DNA of 64,000 nt from JBQTIY01 sp052387675 (GCA_052387675.1 JBQTIY010000010.1:295097-359096); one strand, 5' to 3'; shown: positions 8,371-17,501, numbered from the stretch's first letter. Numbers and translations: made by a program. Notes: generated by a model not told the origin, from the sequence alone.

Positions 8371-10149
8371 CTACGGGGCTTTCTGGCGCTGCAGAGGGTG
8401 TGAGGCGACGACTCCGGCGCCGCGACGAATCGTGACTTCATTGCCAAAGCTCAGGGCCGCGGGATCGAGCGACTCACGGAGCCCGCCAGGCCAGGTGATC
8501 GTCGCCGAACGGACGTGCACGTCGCCAGCGAAGTGCAGCCGCGTGTCCGAGGCGCTCTGAAAGCCAGACGACGACAGGCAAGTGGCCACCCGCGGGCCCG
8601 CGTCAGTGTCCAGCCGCAACACCGCGCCGTAGGGCGTCTGCCCCGCTGCGTCGAGCCGTACGAGCAAATGGCGCGAGGGCGCGTCGGTTGTATTCAGATA
8701 GAGGCGAGGTTGGCCATGAAGTTCCAGCGTGACAAGATCCAAATCTCCGTCGTCGTCAAGGTCTCCGCGCACGGAACAGCGCCCGCGCAGCGGCCTGAGA
8801 TCCGGAAAAGGCTGCTCAATAAGCGCGACAGCGCTGCCGCCAGAGCCGCTCTTGAGCGTGCCCAAGAAGAACTGCTGCGGCTGCGCATAGCTGCTGCGCA
8901 GAGCCGGTTGGTCGGCCTGGGGGTACACGTGGCCATTCGCCACGTAAAGGTCGAGCAGCCCATCGGCGTTGAAGTCGGCCAGATGCACGCCCCAGCCGAG
9001 CATAGGCCGGCTGGCTTCGGCCAGGCCGGCGGCGGCGGCGATGTCGCGGAACTGGAGCCGGCCGTCATTGCGATAGAGGGCATTGCTCTCGTCGGAGAAG
9101 TTGGTGACGACGAGTTCGAAGTCCCCATCCTGATCCAGGTCGCCCACGTCGACGCCCATGCCCGCTTGCGCGCGGCCGGCCAGATCGGTGGCTGCGCCGG
9201 AGAGCAGGCTCACGTCCTCGAAGCGGCCGTCGCCACGATTGCGCAACAGGCGGTTGTCCACGGAGTCGTTGGCGATGTAAATGTCGGGATGCCCGTCGCT
9301 GTCCAGGTCGGTGAACACCACTCCCAGCGCGTAGGCCGGCGGTCCCGCGCGGATACCGGACTCGGCACTGGCGTCCGAGAAATAGGGTGCGCTGGCCTCT
9401 CCGTGCAGAAAGACGTCGGGCTGGGGGGGGAGCCCGTGCGGACCGCACATGACCGGAACACCGAGAAAGCGGCAGTCGATTCGCCCGACACTTCCGCGGG
9501 GTGGGGACGCCGGATCGATGCTGAGGTATCTCGCCAAGTAGGCATCGAGCAGCCCATCGCCGTCTGCGTCGGCCAAGGCCACGCTCGTCGTCCAATCCAG
9601 AGGCGAACTGCGGCCTGGAACGGGAACGCTCTCGAAGGCAATGCCGCGACCCGGCTCCGTGCGATTGAGGAACAGGACGTCCTCACCGAGCCCTCCGACC
9701 AAGAGATCGGGGCGTCCGTCCCGATCGACATCGCCCACTGCCACGCCGGTCGGCCAGCCGTGCTGCTCAAGTCCCGTGTCGCCGCGTTGCTCTTCAAAAC
9801 GCGGCAGTCCTTGGCGAACGCCCAGATTGAGATAGATCAGGTGCCGCACCCGCCGGCCCTCGACAAGGTCGCTGCGCGTGGAGCCCTGAATGAGCACAAG
9901 ATCGAGGTCGCCATCACCCTCGAGATCGAGGAGCGCGGCGCCGTTGCCATTGACATCCAGGATCGTGCCGTCCGGGCCGGGTGTGCCCGCGACGAGGGTC
10001 TGCTCGATGCCGCAAGCCAAGGCGACTTCCCGGAACAGAGGCCGCTCCGACTCCGAGCAGCCGGCGGCGAGGGGCCAAAGCAGCAGAGCGCAGGCCCAGA
10101 CATTGCGCTTTCGAGAGCGCAGGCCGGTTGTCGTTTGGCAGAGGCTCAT
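8371..10149 (-). CDS. CRTAC1-family lipoprotein with FG-GAP/VCBS repeats and ASPIC/UnbV domain
   Basis: A 592-residue exported lipoprotein: hydrophobic ACALLLWPLAAGC puts the lipobox Cys at residue 31. Several FG-GAP/VCBS blades follow, each with an acidic calcium-binding loop (LDLEGDGDLDLVLIQGS, DVDRDGRPDLLVGG, DADGDGLLDAYLARY, DLDSDGHPDIYIAND, DLDQDGDFELVVTN, DFNADGLLDLYVAN), giving an integrin-alpha-like propeller. The C-terminal 90 residues match the ASPIC/UnbV domain (SGFQSASDTRLHFAG, ITWPGGLRE). The protein is extracellular or periplasmic and probably binds Ca2+ and polymers or proteins; no enzymatic residue is evident. It is immediately followed by the TPR lipoprotein, forming a conserved-looking pair inside the exported block. 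Confidence 0.9.
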   Translation of the reverse strand: MSLCQTTTGLRSRKRNVWACALLLWPLAAGCSESERPLFREVALACGIEQTLVAGTPGPDGTILDVNGNGAALLDLEGDGDLDLVLIQGSTRSDLVEGRRVRHLIYLNLGVRQGLPRFEEQRGDTGLEQHGWPTGVAVGDVDRDGRPDLLVGGLGEDVLFLNRTEPGRGIAFESVPVPGRSSPLDWTTSVALADADGDGLLDAYLARYLSIDPASPPRGSVGRIDCRFLGVPVMCGPHGLPPQPDVFLHGEASAPYFSDASAESGIRAGPPAYALGVVFTDLDSDGHPDIYIANDSVDNRLLRNRGDGRFEDVSLLSGAATDLAGRAQAGMGVDVGDLDQDGDFELVVTNFSDESNALYRNDGRLQFRDIAAAAGLAEASRPMLGWGVHLADFNADGLLDLYVANGHVYPQADQPALRSSYAQPQQFFLGTLKSGSGGSAVALIEQPFPDLRPLRGRCSVRGDLDDDGDLDLVTLELHGQPRLYLNTTDAPSRHLLVRLDAAGQTPYGAVLRLDTDAGPRVATCLSSSGFQSASDTRLHFAGDVHVRSATITWPGGLRESLDPAALSFGNEVTIRRGAGVVASHPLQRQKAP

Positions 10150-10192
10150 GAACCGCCTGAAGATACGGTTCAGCAGGCCCCGCTGCCGAGGC

Positions 10193-12046
10193 TCATTCGA
10201 TATTGAGCGACCAGACGTTGCTCAAGGACTGAATGGCGTTGTTCGCGTCCACGGCGATCGACTGCAGTTTCACTTGCAGGCCCTGGTAGGCGAGATCGTT
10301 GGGAATCGTGACGCCCAAGATGAGATTGCCGCCGGCGTCGAGGGGCAGCGGCAGGAGGAAGGCTGGGCCGCCGACCTGCACGCCGATGGTGAAGCCGCCG
10401 GTGATCGTCGCGAGCGCCTCATCGAAGCCCACCAGGAGCCAGCTCGTCGGCAGGCCGGTCGGTGCGTCAATGGTGAGCGTCAGACTGCCGCCGATGGCCA
10501 CTGGATTCGGGACGCTGTAGACGTCCGAGTTCCAAGTCGCATCGGTGATCACATCCGCTGCCAGCGAGTCCTGATCAGGGATCTCCACCAGGAGTGCGTC
10601 CGCGGTCGGATCCGTGCCGACATCGAGAATGAGATCTCCGGTCAGCGCATCGAGCAAGTAGGCGGGGGGCTCGGCGAAGCCGGCCAGCCGTAGCACGAAA
10701 CCAAAAGTGTCCGCAGAGACCGCCGTGACTCGGACCGGCTCGGAGGTCTCCATGCCAGCCGCGGTGAGGTCCACTTCAACCTCGGTGGCATTCTCCACGG
10801 CATCGAGCAGCAGTTCAGCGGTGCCGTCCGTCGTGCCGACCACATAGCTGAAGGCGCCCGCCTGCCGCTGGTCGACCTGGCTCCAGGACACGGCTCCGCC
10901 GAGGTCGAGCTGGGCGGCATACTCAGTCGGCGTGCGATCGACGACCTTGCCGTCGAAGAAGTCGAAGAGTTCGCCCTCGTTCAGCACGCTCCAACTGTGC
11001 GGGTTGCTCGTGCCACTCACGACGTGTGCTTCGTGGTCGGCGGGCAGCGCGGCGAGGAGCGCAGAGAAGACGGGTCCCTGCGTGAGCACGTCCGGGACAA
11101 TGTCGCCGCTGTCCCAGACCAGATAACTGGGTGTACTGCCGAGATTTGTGGCCATCGACACCATGTCGAGGAGCGTGCCCGGCAGCGGCGGATAGCTGCC
11201 CATCAGGAAGTGGAGAGCGCTGGCCTGCTGATAGCGGAAGAGTTGCGCGGCCGGACTGCCTCCGAAATTGAGGGGATGCTCAAGGATATCGATGAGATCT
11301 TGGGAAACGGCCGTCTCATAGGTGGAGGCCCAGTCGTAGGTCCCGCTCACAACGCCGATGGCCGCGATCATGAGGCCGTCCGGTGAGCGATGGCGCGCGG
11401 CGAAGTTGGCCGTGACACCGCCGCCCATCGAAAAGCCAACCATGTAGAGGCGGTCCGGATCGATGTTGAAGTTGTCGAGCATCCACTGCATGGCAACTTC
11501 CACGTGCTGCTGAGCGACGGGTGTGCCGAAGAGCTGGTCGTCGAGGCCCGTCGGCGAAAAGTAGACCCAGCCGCGGGAATTGCACTCTTCATCAATCGTC
11601 GAGAGCAGGTTGACGCTGTTCGCCGAGCCGCCGTAGCCGTGATAGGCGATGACCATGGGATGCGGCGTGCCGAACGGGTCGTAGCGTGTGCCCAACTGGT
11701 ACTTGAAGATCTCCGCGTAGGCCGTGCCCGTACCGCCGGGGCCGGCCGGAATCACGCCGTTGAACATGGTGGGCGCGCCGGCGGTGGACGCCGCTGAACC
11801 CGGAGGCGGCGAGATCTCGCGGTCGGCGTAATAGATGGTGTTGAGCGGACTCTTGGCGGTGAGCGGCTTGAGCGGCGGCAGGCCGGTATCGCCGGCAAGC
11901 CGCAGGCGCTCGAGGCGTTCGGCATGATTCACGGTGTCGAGGCCGGTGTATTTGCCCGCGCTCGTCTGAGCCGCAGCGGAAGTCGCCAACACACCAGCCA
12001 GCACGGGGCCAGCCATCCGGAGAATAGTCTTCAACGGGAGTTCCAT
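10193..12046 (-). CDS. Secreted alpha/beta hydrolase (polyhydroxybutyrate-depolymerase/LpqC-like), paralogue 2
   Basis: 617 residues from the ATG at 12046 (MELPLKTILRMAG), which gives a proper signal peptide ending in TSAAAQ; the longer open frame upstream to 12496 reads into the opposite-strand threonine aldolase and is rejected. The hydrolase domain carries YHGYGGSANS and the nucleophile elbow GFSMGGG, with a candidate Asp in VWDSGDIVPDV and His in NPHSWSVLNE. It aligns throughout with the hydrolase at 5231-7072, sharing ARHRxPDxLMIAAIG, NFGGxP, YPPLPG and QRQAGAFS. The C-terminal half is beta-rich and ends LSNVWSLNIE, a tail style frequent in exported planctomycete proteins. The two paralogues bracket the CRTAC1/TPR pair in one minus-strand block. 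Substrate unknown. Confidence 0.82.
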   Translation of the reverse strand: MELPLKTILRMAGPVLAGVLATSAAAQTSAGKYTGLDTVNHAERLERLRLAGDTGLPPLKPLTAKSPLNTIYYADREISPPPGSAASTAGAPTMFNGVIPAGPGGTGTAYAEIFKYQLGTRYDPFGTPHPMVIAYHGYGGSANSVNLLSTIDEECNSRGWVYFSPTGLDDQLFGTPVAQQHVEVAMQWMLDNFNIDPDRLYMVGFSMGGGVTANFAARHRSPDGLMIAAIGVVSGTYDWASTYETAVSQDLIDILEHPLNFGGSPAAQLFRYQQASALHFLMGSYPPLPGTLLDMVSMATNLGSTPSYLVWDSGDIVPDVLTQGPVFSALLAALPADHEAHVVSGTSNPHSWSVLNEGELFDFFDGKVVDRTPTEYAAQLDLGGAVSWSQVDQRQAGAFSYVVGTTDGTAELLLDAVENATEVEVDLTAAGMETSEPVRVTAVSADTFGFVLRLAGFAEPPAYLLDALTGDLILDVGTDPTADALLVEIPDQDSLAADVITDATWNSDVYSVPNPVAIGGSLTLTIDAPTGLPTSWLLVGFDEALATITGGFTIGVQVGGPAFLLPLPLDAGGNLILGVTIPNDLAYQGLQVKLQSIAVDANNAIQSLSNVWSLNIE

Positions 12047-12134
12047 CGGGTCGGGGAGAATTCGCGCGAGGAACGACTTCGAAGGAGCACAGCACGCGGA
12101 TTCGGGGCACGCGCTGGCGGGGAGAGTGGGCACG

Positions 12135-12140
12135 ATTCTA
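12135..12140 (-). promoter_or_regulatory. Putative -10 hexamer TAGAAT for the exported-protein block
   Basis: TAGAAT on the minus strand, 88 bases upstream of the ATG of hydrolase paralogue 2. It lies in the 265-base spacer (12047-12311) between this gene and the divergent threonine aldolase. The spacer holds no gene that I can support. No convincing -35 box is visible. Confidence 0.5.
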
Positions 12141-12279
12141 TCCTGATTCTTCGGGAATGAGCGTGGCTGGCCGCGGTGAGACGACGACCTGGCCGCACTG
12201 CTAGCAGGCCCCGGGACCGGAATCCCCTCCGGTGACTTGGCGCCAGCCGCCCGGCAGGCTGCCGCGAGCAGGCATTCGC

Positions 12280-12285
12280 TAGAGT
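12280..12285 (+). promoter_or_regulatory. Putative -10 hexamer TAGAGT for threonine aldolase
   Basis: TAGAGT in the context TTCGCTAGAGTGGCC, with 26 bases between it and the aldolase ATG. It is one of nine TAGANT hexamers in this window placed before genes. No -35 box is evident. Confidence 0.45.
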
Positions 12286-12311
12286 GGCCAGCACGTCCAG
12301 GAGCCCCAGGA

Positions 12312-13328
12312 ATGTTCGATCTGCGCAGTGACACCGTGACCCGGCCGACCCCGGCCATGCGGGACGCCATGGCCTCGGCCGAGGTCGGCGATGACGTCTT
12401 CGGCGAGGACCCCAGCGTGCTCCGGCTCCAGGAGCGGGCTGCGGCGATCTTCGCCAAGGAGGCGGCCCTCTTCGTGCCCTCGGGGACCATGGGCAATCAG
12501 ATCTGTCTGGGGGTGCTGACCCGCCCGGGGGAAGAGGTCATTGCGGAGGCCGACGCCCATATTCTGCTGAACGAGTGCGGGTCGGCCGCCCGGCTTTGGG
12601 GCTGCCAGATCATCCCGCTCCGCGGCGAGGCAGGAGTGCTGCCGCTGGCCGAGGTCGAGCGGGTCATTCGGGAGCCCGACGTTCATCACCCCACGAGCGC
12701 GGTGCTCTCGCTCGAGAACACGCACAACTATTCGGGCGGCTCAGTGCTGCCGCAGCCTGCCATCGATGCGCTGGCACAGTTGGCGCGCTCGCGCGGCTTG
12801 CGGCTCCACATGGATGGCGCCCGTGTCTTCAATGCGCAGGTCGCCAGCGGCGTCCCGGTGGCGCGAATTACGCGAGACATGGACCTCGTCTCGGTCTGCC
12901 TCTCCAAGGGGCTGGGTGCGCCTGTGGGTTCGCTCGTGGTGGGCAGCCGGGAACTCATCGTCGCCGCGCATCGGTTGCGGAAGGCCTTGGGTGGCGGCAT
13001 GCGCCAAGCTGGCGTATTGGCCGCAGCAGGGCTGATCGCGCTCGAACAGGGACCAGCATTGCTCGCGGCCGACCATCGCCGCGCCCGCGCGCTGGCGGAG
13101 GCGCTGGCACGCCTGCCAGGTGCCACGATCGACCCGGGCACGGTGCGCACGAACATTGTCTTTGTGACGACGCGTCAGGATGCGCGGAAGCTGCAGGATC
13201 AATTGACCGAGCGGGGGGTTCTGAGCTTCGCGCTCGGACCGCAGCGTCTGCGCTTTGTTTTTCATCGCGATGTCGATGACCGCGCACTCGACGCTGCGGC
13301 AGAGGCTTGCCGCGTGCTCTTGGCCTGA
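12312..13328 (+). CDS. ltaE: Low-specificity L-threonine aldolase
   Basis: 338 residues, start ATG 12312 (MFDLRSDTVTRPTPAM), the exact usual N-terminus of the family; the open frame upstream to 12237 is not used. It is a cytoplasmic PLP enzyme that splits L-threonine or allo-threonine into glycine and acetaldehyde. Visible signatures are FGEDPSVLRLQE, FVPSGTMGNQI, the cofactor region LRLHMDGARVFNA (Asp that contacts the pyridine nitrogen) and SVCLSKGLGAPVGS, where Lys199 should form the Schiff base. Length and motif order match E. coli LtaE closely. It is divergent from the secreted hydrolase and has its own TAGAGT element 26 bases upstream. Confidence 0.95.
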   Translation: MFDLRSDTVTRPTPAMRDAMASAEVGDDVFGEDPSVLRLQERAAAIFAKEAALFVPSGTMGNQICLGVLTRPGEEVIAEADAHILLNECGSAARLWGCQIIPLRGEAGVLPLAEVERVIREPDVHHPTSAVLSLENTHNYSGGSVLPQPAIDALAQLARSRGLRLHMDGARVFNAQVASGVPVARITRDMDLVSVCLSKGLGAPVGSLVVGSRELIVAAHRLRKALGGGMRQAGVLAAAGLIALEQGPALLAADHRRARALAEALARLPGATIDPGTVRTNIVFVTTRQDARKLQDQLTERGVLSFALGPQRLRFVFHRDVDDRALDAAAEACRVLLA

Positions 13329-13389
13329 TCGGCGCGCCGGCTGGAGCTGCTCGGCGAGCCGTGCATCGACTCCCGCCCCCTGCGACCGC

Positions 13390-13395
13390 TAGAGT
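13390..13395 (+). promoter_or_regulatory. Putative -10 hexamer TAGAGT for M16 peptidase
   Basis: TAGAGT in ACCGCTAGAGTCGTAG, 59 bases before the ATG of the M16 lipoprotein, in the 126-base spacer after the threonine aldolase gene. Pattern evidence only. Confidence 0.4.
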
Positions 13396-13454
13396 CGTAG
13401 CCCCGCCGCGAGTGCCGGTTGCCTCGCACCTCCTAGGCTTTGGGGGCTTCACCC

Positions 13455-16412
13455 ATGTGCATGACGTTCATCCCGGCTGTTCGCGCAGCTCATCGGCTGC
13501 CTCTGCTATTGCTCGTTTTGGCCGGACTCGGCTGCGGGAGCACTGCCACCAACGACGCGCCCGCCCGGTCGCAGGCCAAGCCGCTCCTCGCGGCCAGCGC
13601 CCAGCCGCGCCCGTGGCCACATGAGAGTTCGGATCTGCCCGTGCATCCGGCGATTCAGTTCGGGAGCTTGCCCAGCGGACTGCGCTGGGCCTGGATGGAT
13701 CACGCCGAACCGCGTGAGCGGAGCCAGATCCGCCTGCACGTTGATGTCGGCAGTTTGGCGGAGTCTGCGCCGGAACTGGGCATGGCTCACGTGCTCGAGC
13801 ACATGGCCTTCAACGGCAGCCGAAACTTCGCGCCGGGCACGCTGGTCGAGTGGTTTCAGAAGCACGGCATGGCCTTTGGTGCCGACACGAACGCGTCCAC
13901 GGACTTCAGCGCGACCGTCTACCGGCTCGATCTCCCGCGCAGCGATGAGGACACGCTGCGCGAGGGGCTGACGATGCTGCGCGATGTTGCCGACGGTCTG
14001 CTGCTGCTGCCGGATGAAGTCGCGGCTGAGCTGGGGGTCATCGACGGCGAGGAGCGCGAGCGGGATTCAGCGGGCTTTCGCGCCTGGCGCGCGGAACTGG
14101 CCGACCGCTTTGCCGGCACGCGCATACCGCAGCGCATTCCGATCGGTGAAGCGCCTGTCCGCGCGCGCTTCGATGCTCCCGCTCTGCGCGCCTTTTACGA
14201 GCGCTGGTACCACCCGCGGGCCATGACGCTCATCCTGGTGGGTGACCTCGGCGGCCGCAACCCTGAGCCGCTCATCCTCGAGCTGTTCGGTGACATGCCG
14301 GCCCGAGCCGCTGCGCCCCTGCCGGAACCGGCCCTGGGCCAGCCGCTGCTTGCGACGCGCACCTTCACGCATCACTCCCCTGAGATTCCGTTGGTGACGC
14401 TGTCCGTGAGCCGCCTCACCGAGTTTGTCGAGGAGCCGCTCACCGCCGCCACGGCGCTGCGGGACGTGCCGCTGCTTTTTGCACGGCGCATGCTCGACCT
14501 GCGCTTGCGGGAGATCTCCAAGGAGAGCGAGGCGCCGTTCCTCGAGGCCTCGGCTGACGATGCGGAGGCTTTTCGCGTCTTGGACGGCGAGGAACTCGCG
14601 ATCGTCTGCGAGCCGGATCGCTGGCGTGATGCGCTCGGCCGTGGCGAGCAGGAACTCCGCCGAGCGCTGGAGCACGGCTTTCAGATGCCGGAATTGGAGG
14701 AAGTGCGGCGCGATTGGCTGCGTGGACTCGACGAGGCGGTGCAGCGACAGGCCACGCGGCCGAGTGCCGCCCTCGCCGACGAGATCCAGGCGGCCGCCGA
14801 GGGCCCCTTCATCCCGACCACGCCCGAAACGGATCGGGCGCTTTATCGACCGGCTCTCGAGGCGCTGACGCCGGAGGATTGCCGGCAAGCCTTCGCGAGC
14901 GCCTGGAGCGAGGGCGCGCTGCGCATCTCGGCCGTTGGCGCCCTGTCACTGGGGACCGGGCCGCAGGCGCCCGAACTTCTGGAAGTCTGGGAAGCCAGCC
15001 GCGCCGTCCCGGTGACGCCGCCGCGCACACTGGCCGACCAGCCCTTCGCCTACTCATCCGAGGCCGGCGTGGGCGGCGAGATTCGGGAGCGCTCGCGCAT
15101 CGCCGATCTCGAAGTCGACGTCATCACTTTCGCCAACGGCGTGCGCGCCGCGATCAAGCGCACGGACTTTCAGGAGCGCCAGATCCTGGTCTCGGCGCGC
15201 TTCGGCCACGGGCAGGTCGGTGTGCGTCCCGACCAGGCCGCCACGGCTTGGATGGCCGGCCGCGCCTTCGATGGCCTGGGACTGGCTGCGCACAGCGTCG
15301 ACGACCTGCGCAGACTGCACGCGGGCCGGCAGGTGGGAGTGCGCTTCGGAGTTTTGCCCGACGCCTTTGCGCTCTCCGGAGCCACGAGCAGCGAGGATCT
15401 GCTGCTTCAGCTCGAGCTCGTCTGCGCAGTGCTGCAGCATCCGGGCTGGCGCGAAGAGGGTCTGCGGCAGGTGCGCGACCAGATCGATCCGCTCTTCCAG
15501 TCGCTTACAACGCAGGTCTTGGGTCCCATCCAAACGGGCTTCCTGCCGCGCTTGCACGGCGGCGACGCGCGCTTCGGACTGCCCGGCCGGGAGGCCTTGC
15601 TCGGCGTGAGCCTGGGCAACCTGCAGGAACTGCTCCTGCCGGCGCTGGGCTCTGGCACGCTCGAAGTCCTGCTTGTTGGGGATCTGGACGTGGAGGCCGC
15701 CGTGGCACAGCTCGCGCGCACGGTGGGTGCGCTCCCGGCGCGCAAGCCGCTCCCGCCGCCGGCCTTTGAGCAGGTGAACCTGGCTCGCGCTTTGCGCGAG
15801 GATCACTCGGTGGAAACCGAAGTGCCGGGTTCGCTGGTCGTGGCGGCCTTTCCGACGACCGACGGCCGGCAGGCGCTGCTACGGCGACGGCTGACCCTGC
15901 TCGGCATGGTGCTCTCCGATCGGCTGCGCGTGCACATCCGCGAGACACTCGGTGCCTCGTACAGCCCGGGAGCCGCCAGCGAAGCCAGCCGCGCTTTCCG
16001 AGGCCTGGGCCTGCTCCAACTCCAAGCGGCGGCGGAACCGGGCCGTGAGGACGAAGTCCTCAGCGAGTGTCTCAAGGTCACCGACACACTCGCCGCGCAA
16101 GGCATCACTGATGAGGAGTTGGAGCGGCAGCGGGAACCGCTGCTGGCGCGCCTGCGCGATCAGTTGCGCACCAACGGCTTCTGGCTGGGCCTGCTCTCGG
16201 ATGGCCTGCGCGATGCGGTGGTCTTCGACGAGGCGCGCGCGTTGGAATCGGATTACCGCAGCATTACGGCGGCTGAACTCAGCGAGTTGGCACAGCGCTA
16301 TCTCGTGCGCGACGCGGCGAACTGGATCACGGTCCGCTCGGCGCCGCCAGGATCGCTGCCGGACGGCGACGTGCCCGCCGAGGGTGCGCTCATGCCGCCG
16401 GCAGGCGGCTGA
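13455..16412 (+). CDS. M16 family double-domain metallopeptidase, lipoprotein
   Basis: 985 residues from ATG 13455 (MCMTFIPAVRAAHRLPLLLL), which has a GGGGG run 8 bases upstream; TTG 13440 is an alternative start. The lipobox VLAGLGC makes Cys27 the lipid anchor. The N-terminal M16 half has the inverted zinc motif HVLEH (residues 112-116, first His, Glu and second His), and the downstream Glu in LGVIDGEERERD is a good third ligand. The second half, starting near residue 560, has the M16 fold but no HxxEH, as in pitrilysin-type enzymes whose C-half is inactive. Such enzymes degrade peptides in a closed chamber; this one would act outside the cytoplasmic membrane. A second gene of the same architecture lies at 20906-23836, but the two are diverged and not a recent duplication. 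Confidence 0.92.
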   Translation: MCMTFIPAVRAAHRLPLLLLVLAGLGCGSTATNDAPARSQAKPLLAASAQPRPWPHESSDLPVHPAIQFGSLPSGLRWAWMDHAEPRERSQIRLHVDVGSLAESAPELGMAHVLEHMAFNGSRNFAPGTLVEWFQKHGMAFGADTNASTDFSATVYRLDLPRSDEDTLREGLTMLRDVADGLLLLPDEVAAELGVIDGEERERDSAGFRAWRAELADRFAGTRIPQRIPIGEAPVRARFDAPALRAFYERWYHPRAMTLILVGDLGGRNPEPLILELFGDMPARAAAPLPEPALGQPLLATRTFTHHSPEIPLVTLSVSRLTEFVEEPLTAATALRDVPLLFARRMLDLRLREISKESEAPFLEASADDAEAFRVLDGEELAIVCEPDRWRDALGRGEQELRRALEHGFQMPELEEVRRDWLRGLDEAVQRQATRPSAALADEIQAAAEGPFIPTTPETDRALYRPALEALTPEDCRQAFASAWSEGALRISAVGALSLGTGPQAPELLEVWEASRAVPVTPPRTLADQPFAYSSEAGVGGEIRERSRIADLEVDVITFANGVRAAIKRTDFQERQILVSARFGHGQVGVRPDQAATAWMAGRAFDGLGLAAHSVDDLRRLHAGRQVGVRFGVLPDAFALSGATSSEDLLLQLELVCAVLQHPGWREEGLRQVRDQIDPLFQSLTTQVLGPIQTGFLPRLHGGDARFGLPGREALLGVSLGNLQELLLPALGSGTLEVLLVGDLDVEAAVAQLARTVGALPARKPLPPPAFEQVNLARALREDHSVETEVPGSLVVAAFPTTDGRQALLRRRLTLLGMVLSDRLRVHIRETLGASYSPGAASEASRAFRGLGLLQLQAAAEPGREDEVLSECLKVTDTLAAQGITDEELERQREPLLARLRDQLRTNGFWLGLLSDGLRDAVVFDEARALESDYRSITAAELSELAQRYLVRDAANWITVRSAPPGSLPDGDVPAEGALMPPAGG

Positions 16413-16421
16413 GGCCCGCGC

Positions 16422-16946
16422 TCAGGCCGGCGGCAGTCCGCGAAAGACGTCGGCGCGCGGCGTGGGGTTTCCGGCCAGCCGACGCCAGGCGTTGATCTGT
16501 CCGACATGGGTGAGCGCGTCAGCCAGCGGACCGTTGATCAGCGCCCAAAAGGGCTGAGCGCCCTTGCTGTTGGCGATGCGCACGGCCGCCAAGTCCGGGT
16601 CGCGCAGAGTCAGCAGGCGCGCGCGGATGGCCAGCAGGTGCTGCAGCGTGAGCAGGCGCAGCGCCTCGGAGTCGGCGCCGGCGGGGGCGGGCGTCAGGGC
16701 CGCACCGGCCACGGGCTCGCCGCCGAGATTGGCCAAGACCCAGGCCATGAGCCGCTCGACATGCCGCAGGAGTTCGAGCAGGGACATGCTGTCGCTTCCA
16801 GGGCGAAAATCAGCGTCCTGCGGCCGAAGCCCCTCGGTCGCCCAGCGATAGCGGAAACCCACGCCGTCCACGAGGCGCACCATGACGCTGATGCCGCGCA
16901 CCTCGCCGGGCGGCTCACTGAGGCGCTCGAAAGGCAGTGGGTCCAT
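16422..16946 (-). CDS. DinB-like (YfiT/DUF1572-type) four-helix protein
   Basis: A 174-residue cytoplasmic protein with the DinB/YfiT four-helix pattern. The conserved His in SLLELLRHVERLMAW and the His in DALTHVGQINAWRRLAG are two of the usual three metal ligands, spaced as in the family. DinB-like proteins bind a divalent metal, and some are thiol-dependent S-transferases; the reaction here is unknown. It converges on the M16 peptidase with a 9-base gap. A TAGACT hexamer ends only 6 bases before the ATG, implying a leaderless transcript. Confidence 0.75.
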   Translation of the reverse strand: MDPLPFERLSEPPGEVRGISVMVRLVDGVGFRYRWATEGLRPQDADFRPGSDSMSLLELLRHVERLMAWVLANLGGEPVAGAALTPAPAGADSEALRLLTLQHLLAIRARLLTLRDPDLAAVRIANSKGAQPFWALINGPLADALTHVGQINAWRRLAGNPTPRADVFRGLPPA

Positions 16947-16952
16947 GGGAGA

Positions 16953-16958
16953 AGTCTA
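16953..16958 (-). promoter_or_regulatory. Putative -10 hexamer TAGACT, leaderless spacing
   Basis: TAGACT on the minus strand in GTTAGACTTCTCCCATGG. Only 6 bases separate it from the DinB-like ATG, so transcription would begin at or next to the start codon. No Shine-Dalgarno sequence fits in the gap. Confidence 0.55.
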
Positions 16959-17023
16959 ACGAAGCTGGCATCTCCGGCCGACTCGCGTTATGAGGTGCAT
17001 CCCTCCAGGAGTTCCACCCGGCC

Positions 17024-17446
17024 ATGGGCGGCATCAACCCCTACATCGAACAGGTGCGTGCGGACCTGCCACAGCGCAAGTACGTGCTCACCTTCGTGCT
17101 CGGTGAGGGCGGCGAGCGTCGAGAGATCGAGGTCGATCCGGCGCGCCTGCCTTACGGGCACGACGGACTGCCGGGGAGCGTGCTCGATGTCGCCTTAGGC
17201 GCAGGCATCTCGCTCGACCATGCCTGTGGCGGCGTGCTGGCCTGCTCCACCTGCCATGTGGTTGTGGAAGCCGGCGCGGCCTCCCTCAATGCCATGACCG
17301 ACGCCGAAGAGGACATGCTGGATCTGGCTCCCGGAGTGACGGCCTCCTCGCGGCTGGGGTGCCAGTGCATCGCCAATGGCAGCGAACCGGTGCGCGTACG
17401 AATTCCGAGCTGGAACCGCAATGTCGTGAGCGAAGGGGCGCACTGA
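17024..17446 (+). CDS. [2Fe-2S] ferredoxin, adrenodoxin/Isc type
   Basis: A 140-residue soluble electron carrier. The cluster ligands are visible as CGGVLACSTC (C-x5-C-x2-C) and a final Cys in RLGCQC, the vertebrate-adrenodoxin/Isc arrangement. The segment AEEDMLDLAPGVTASSRLGC is characteristic of the Isc ferredoxin branch. It would donate electrons to Fe-S assembly or to an oxygenase, but no isc gene or P450 lies nearby. The N-terminal 20 residues (MGGINPYIEQVRADLPQRKY) extend beyond the usual fold. A good Shine-Dalgarno sequence (AGGAG) sits about 14 bases upstream. Confidence 0.92.
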   Translation: MGGINPYIEQVRADLPQRKYVLTFVLGEGGERREIEVDPARLPYGHDGLPGSVLDVALGAGISLDHACGGVLACSTCHVVVEAGAASLNAMTDAEEDMLDLAPGVTASSRLGCQCIANGSEPVRVRIPSWNRNVVSEGAH

Positions 17447-17501
17447 GCGGGCCCTCGCCTTCACGCTGAAGAGCGCTTTAAGTCACTGCGGCGCCGGGCC
17501 G

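Noticed and set aside
12047..12496. Upstream extension of the hydrolase paralogue 2 frame
   Set aside because: It runs antisense into the threonine aldolase gene and lacks a signal peptide. The ATG at 12046 gives a clean one.
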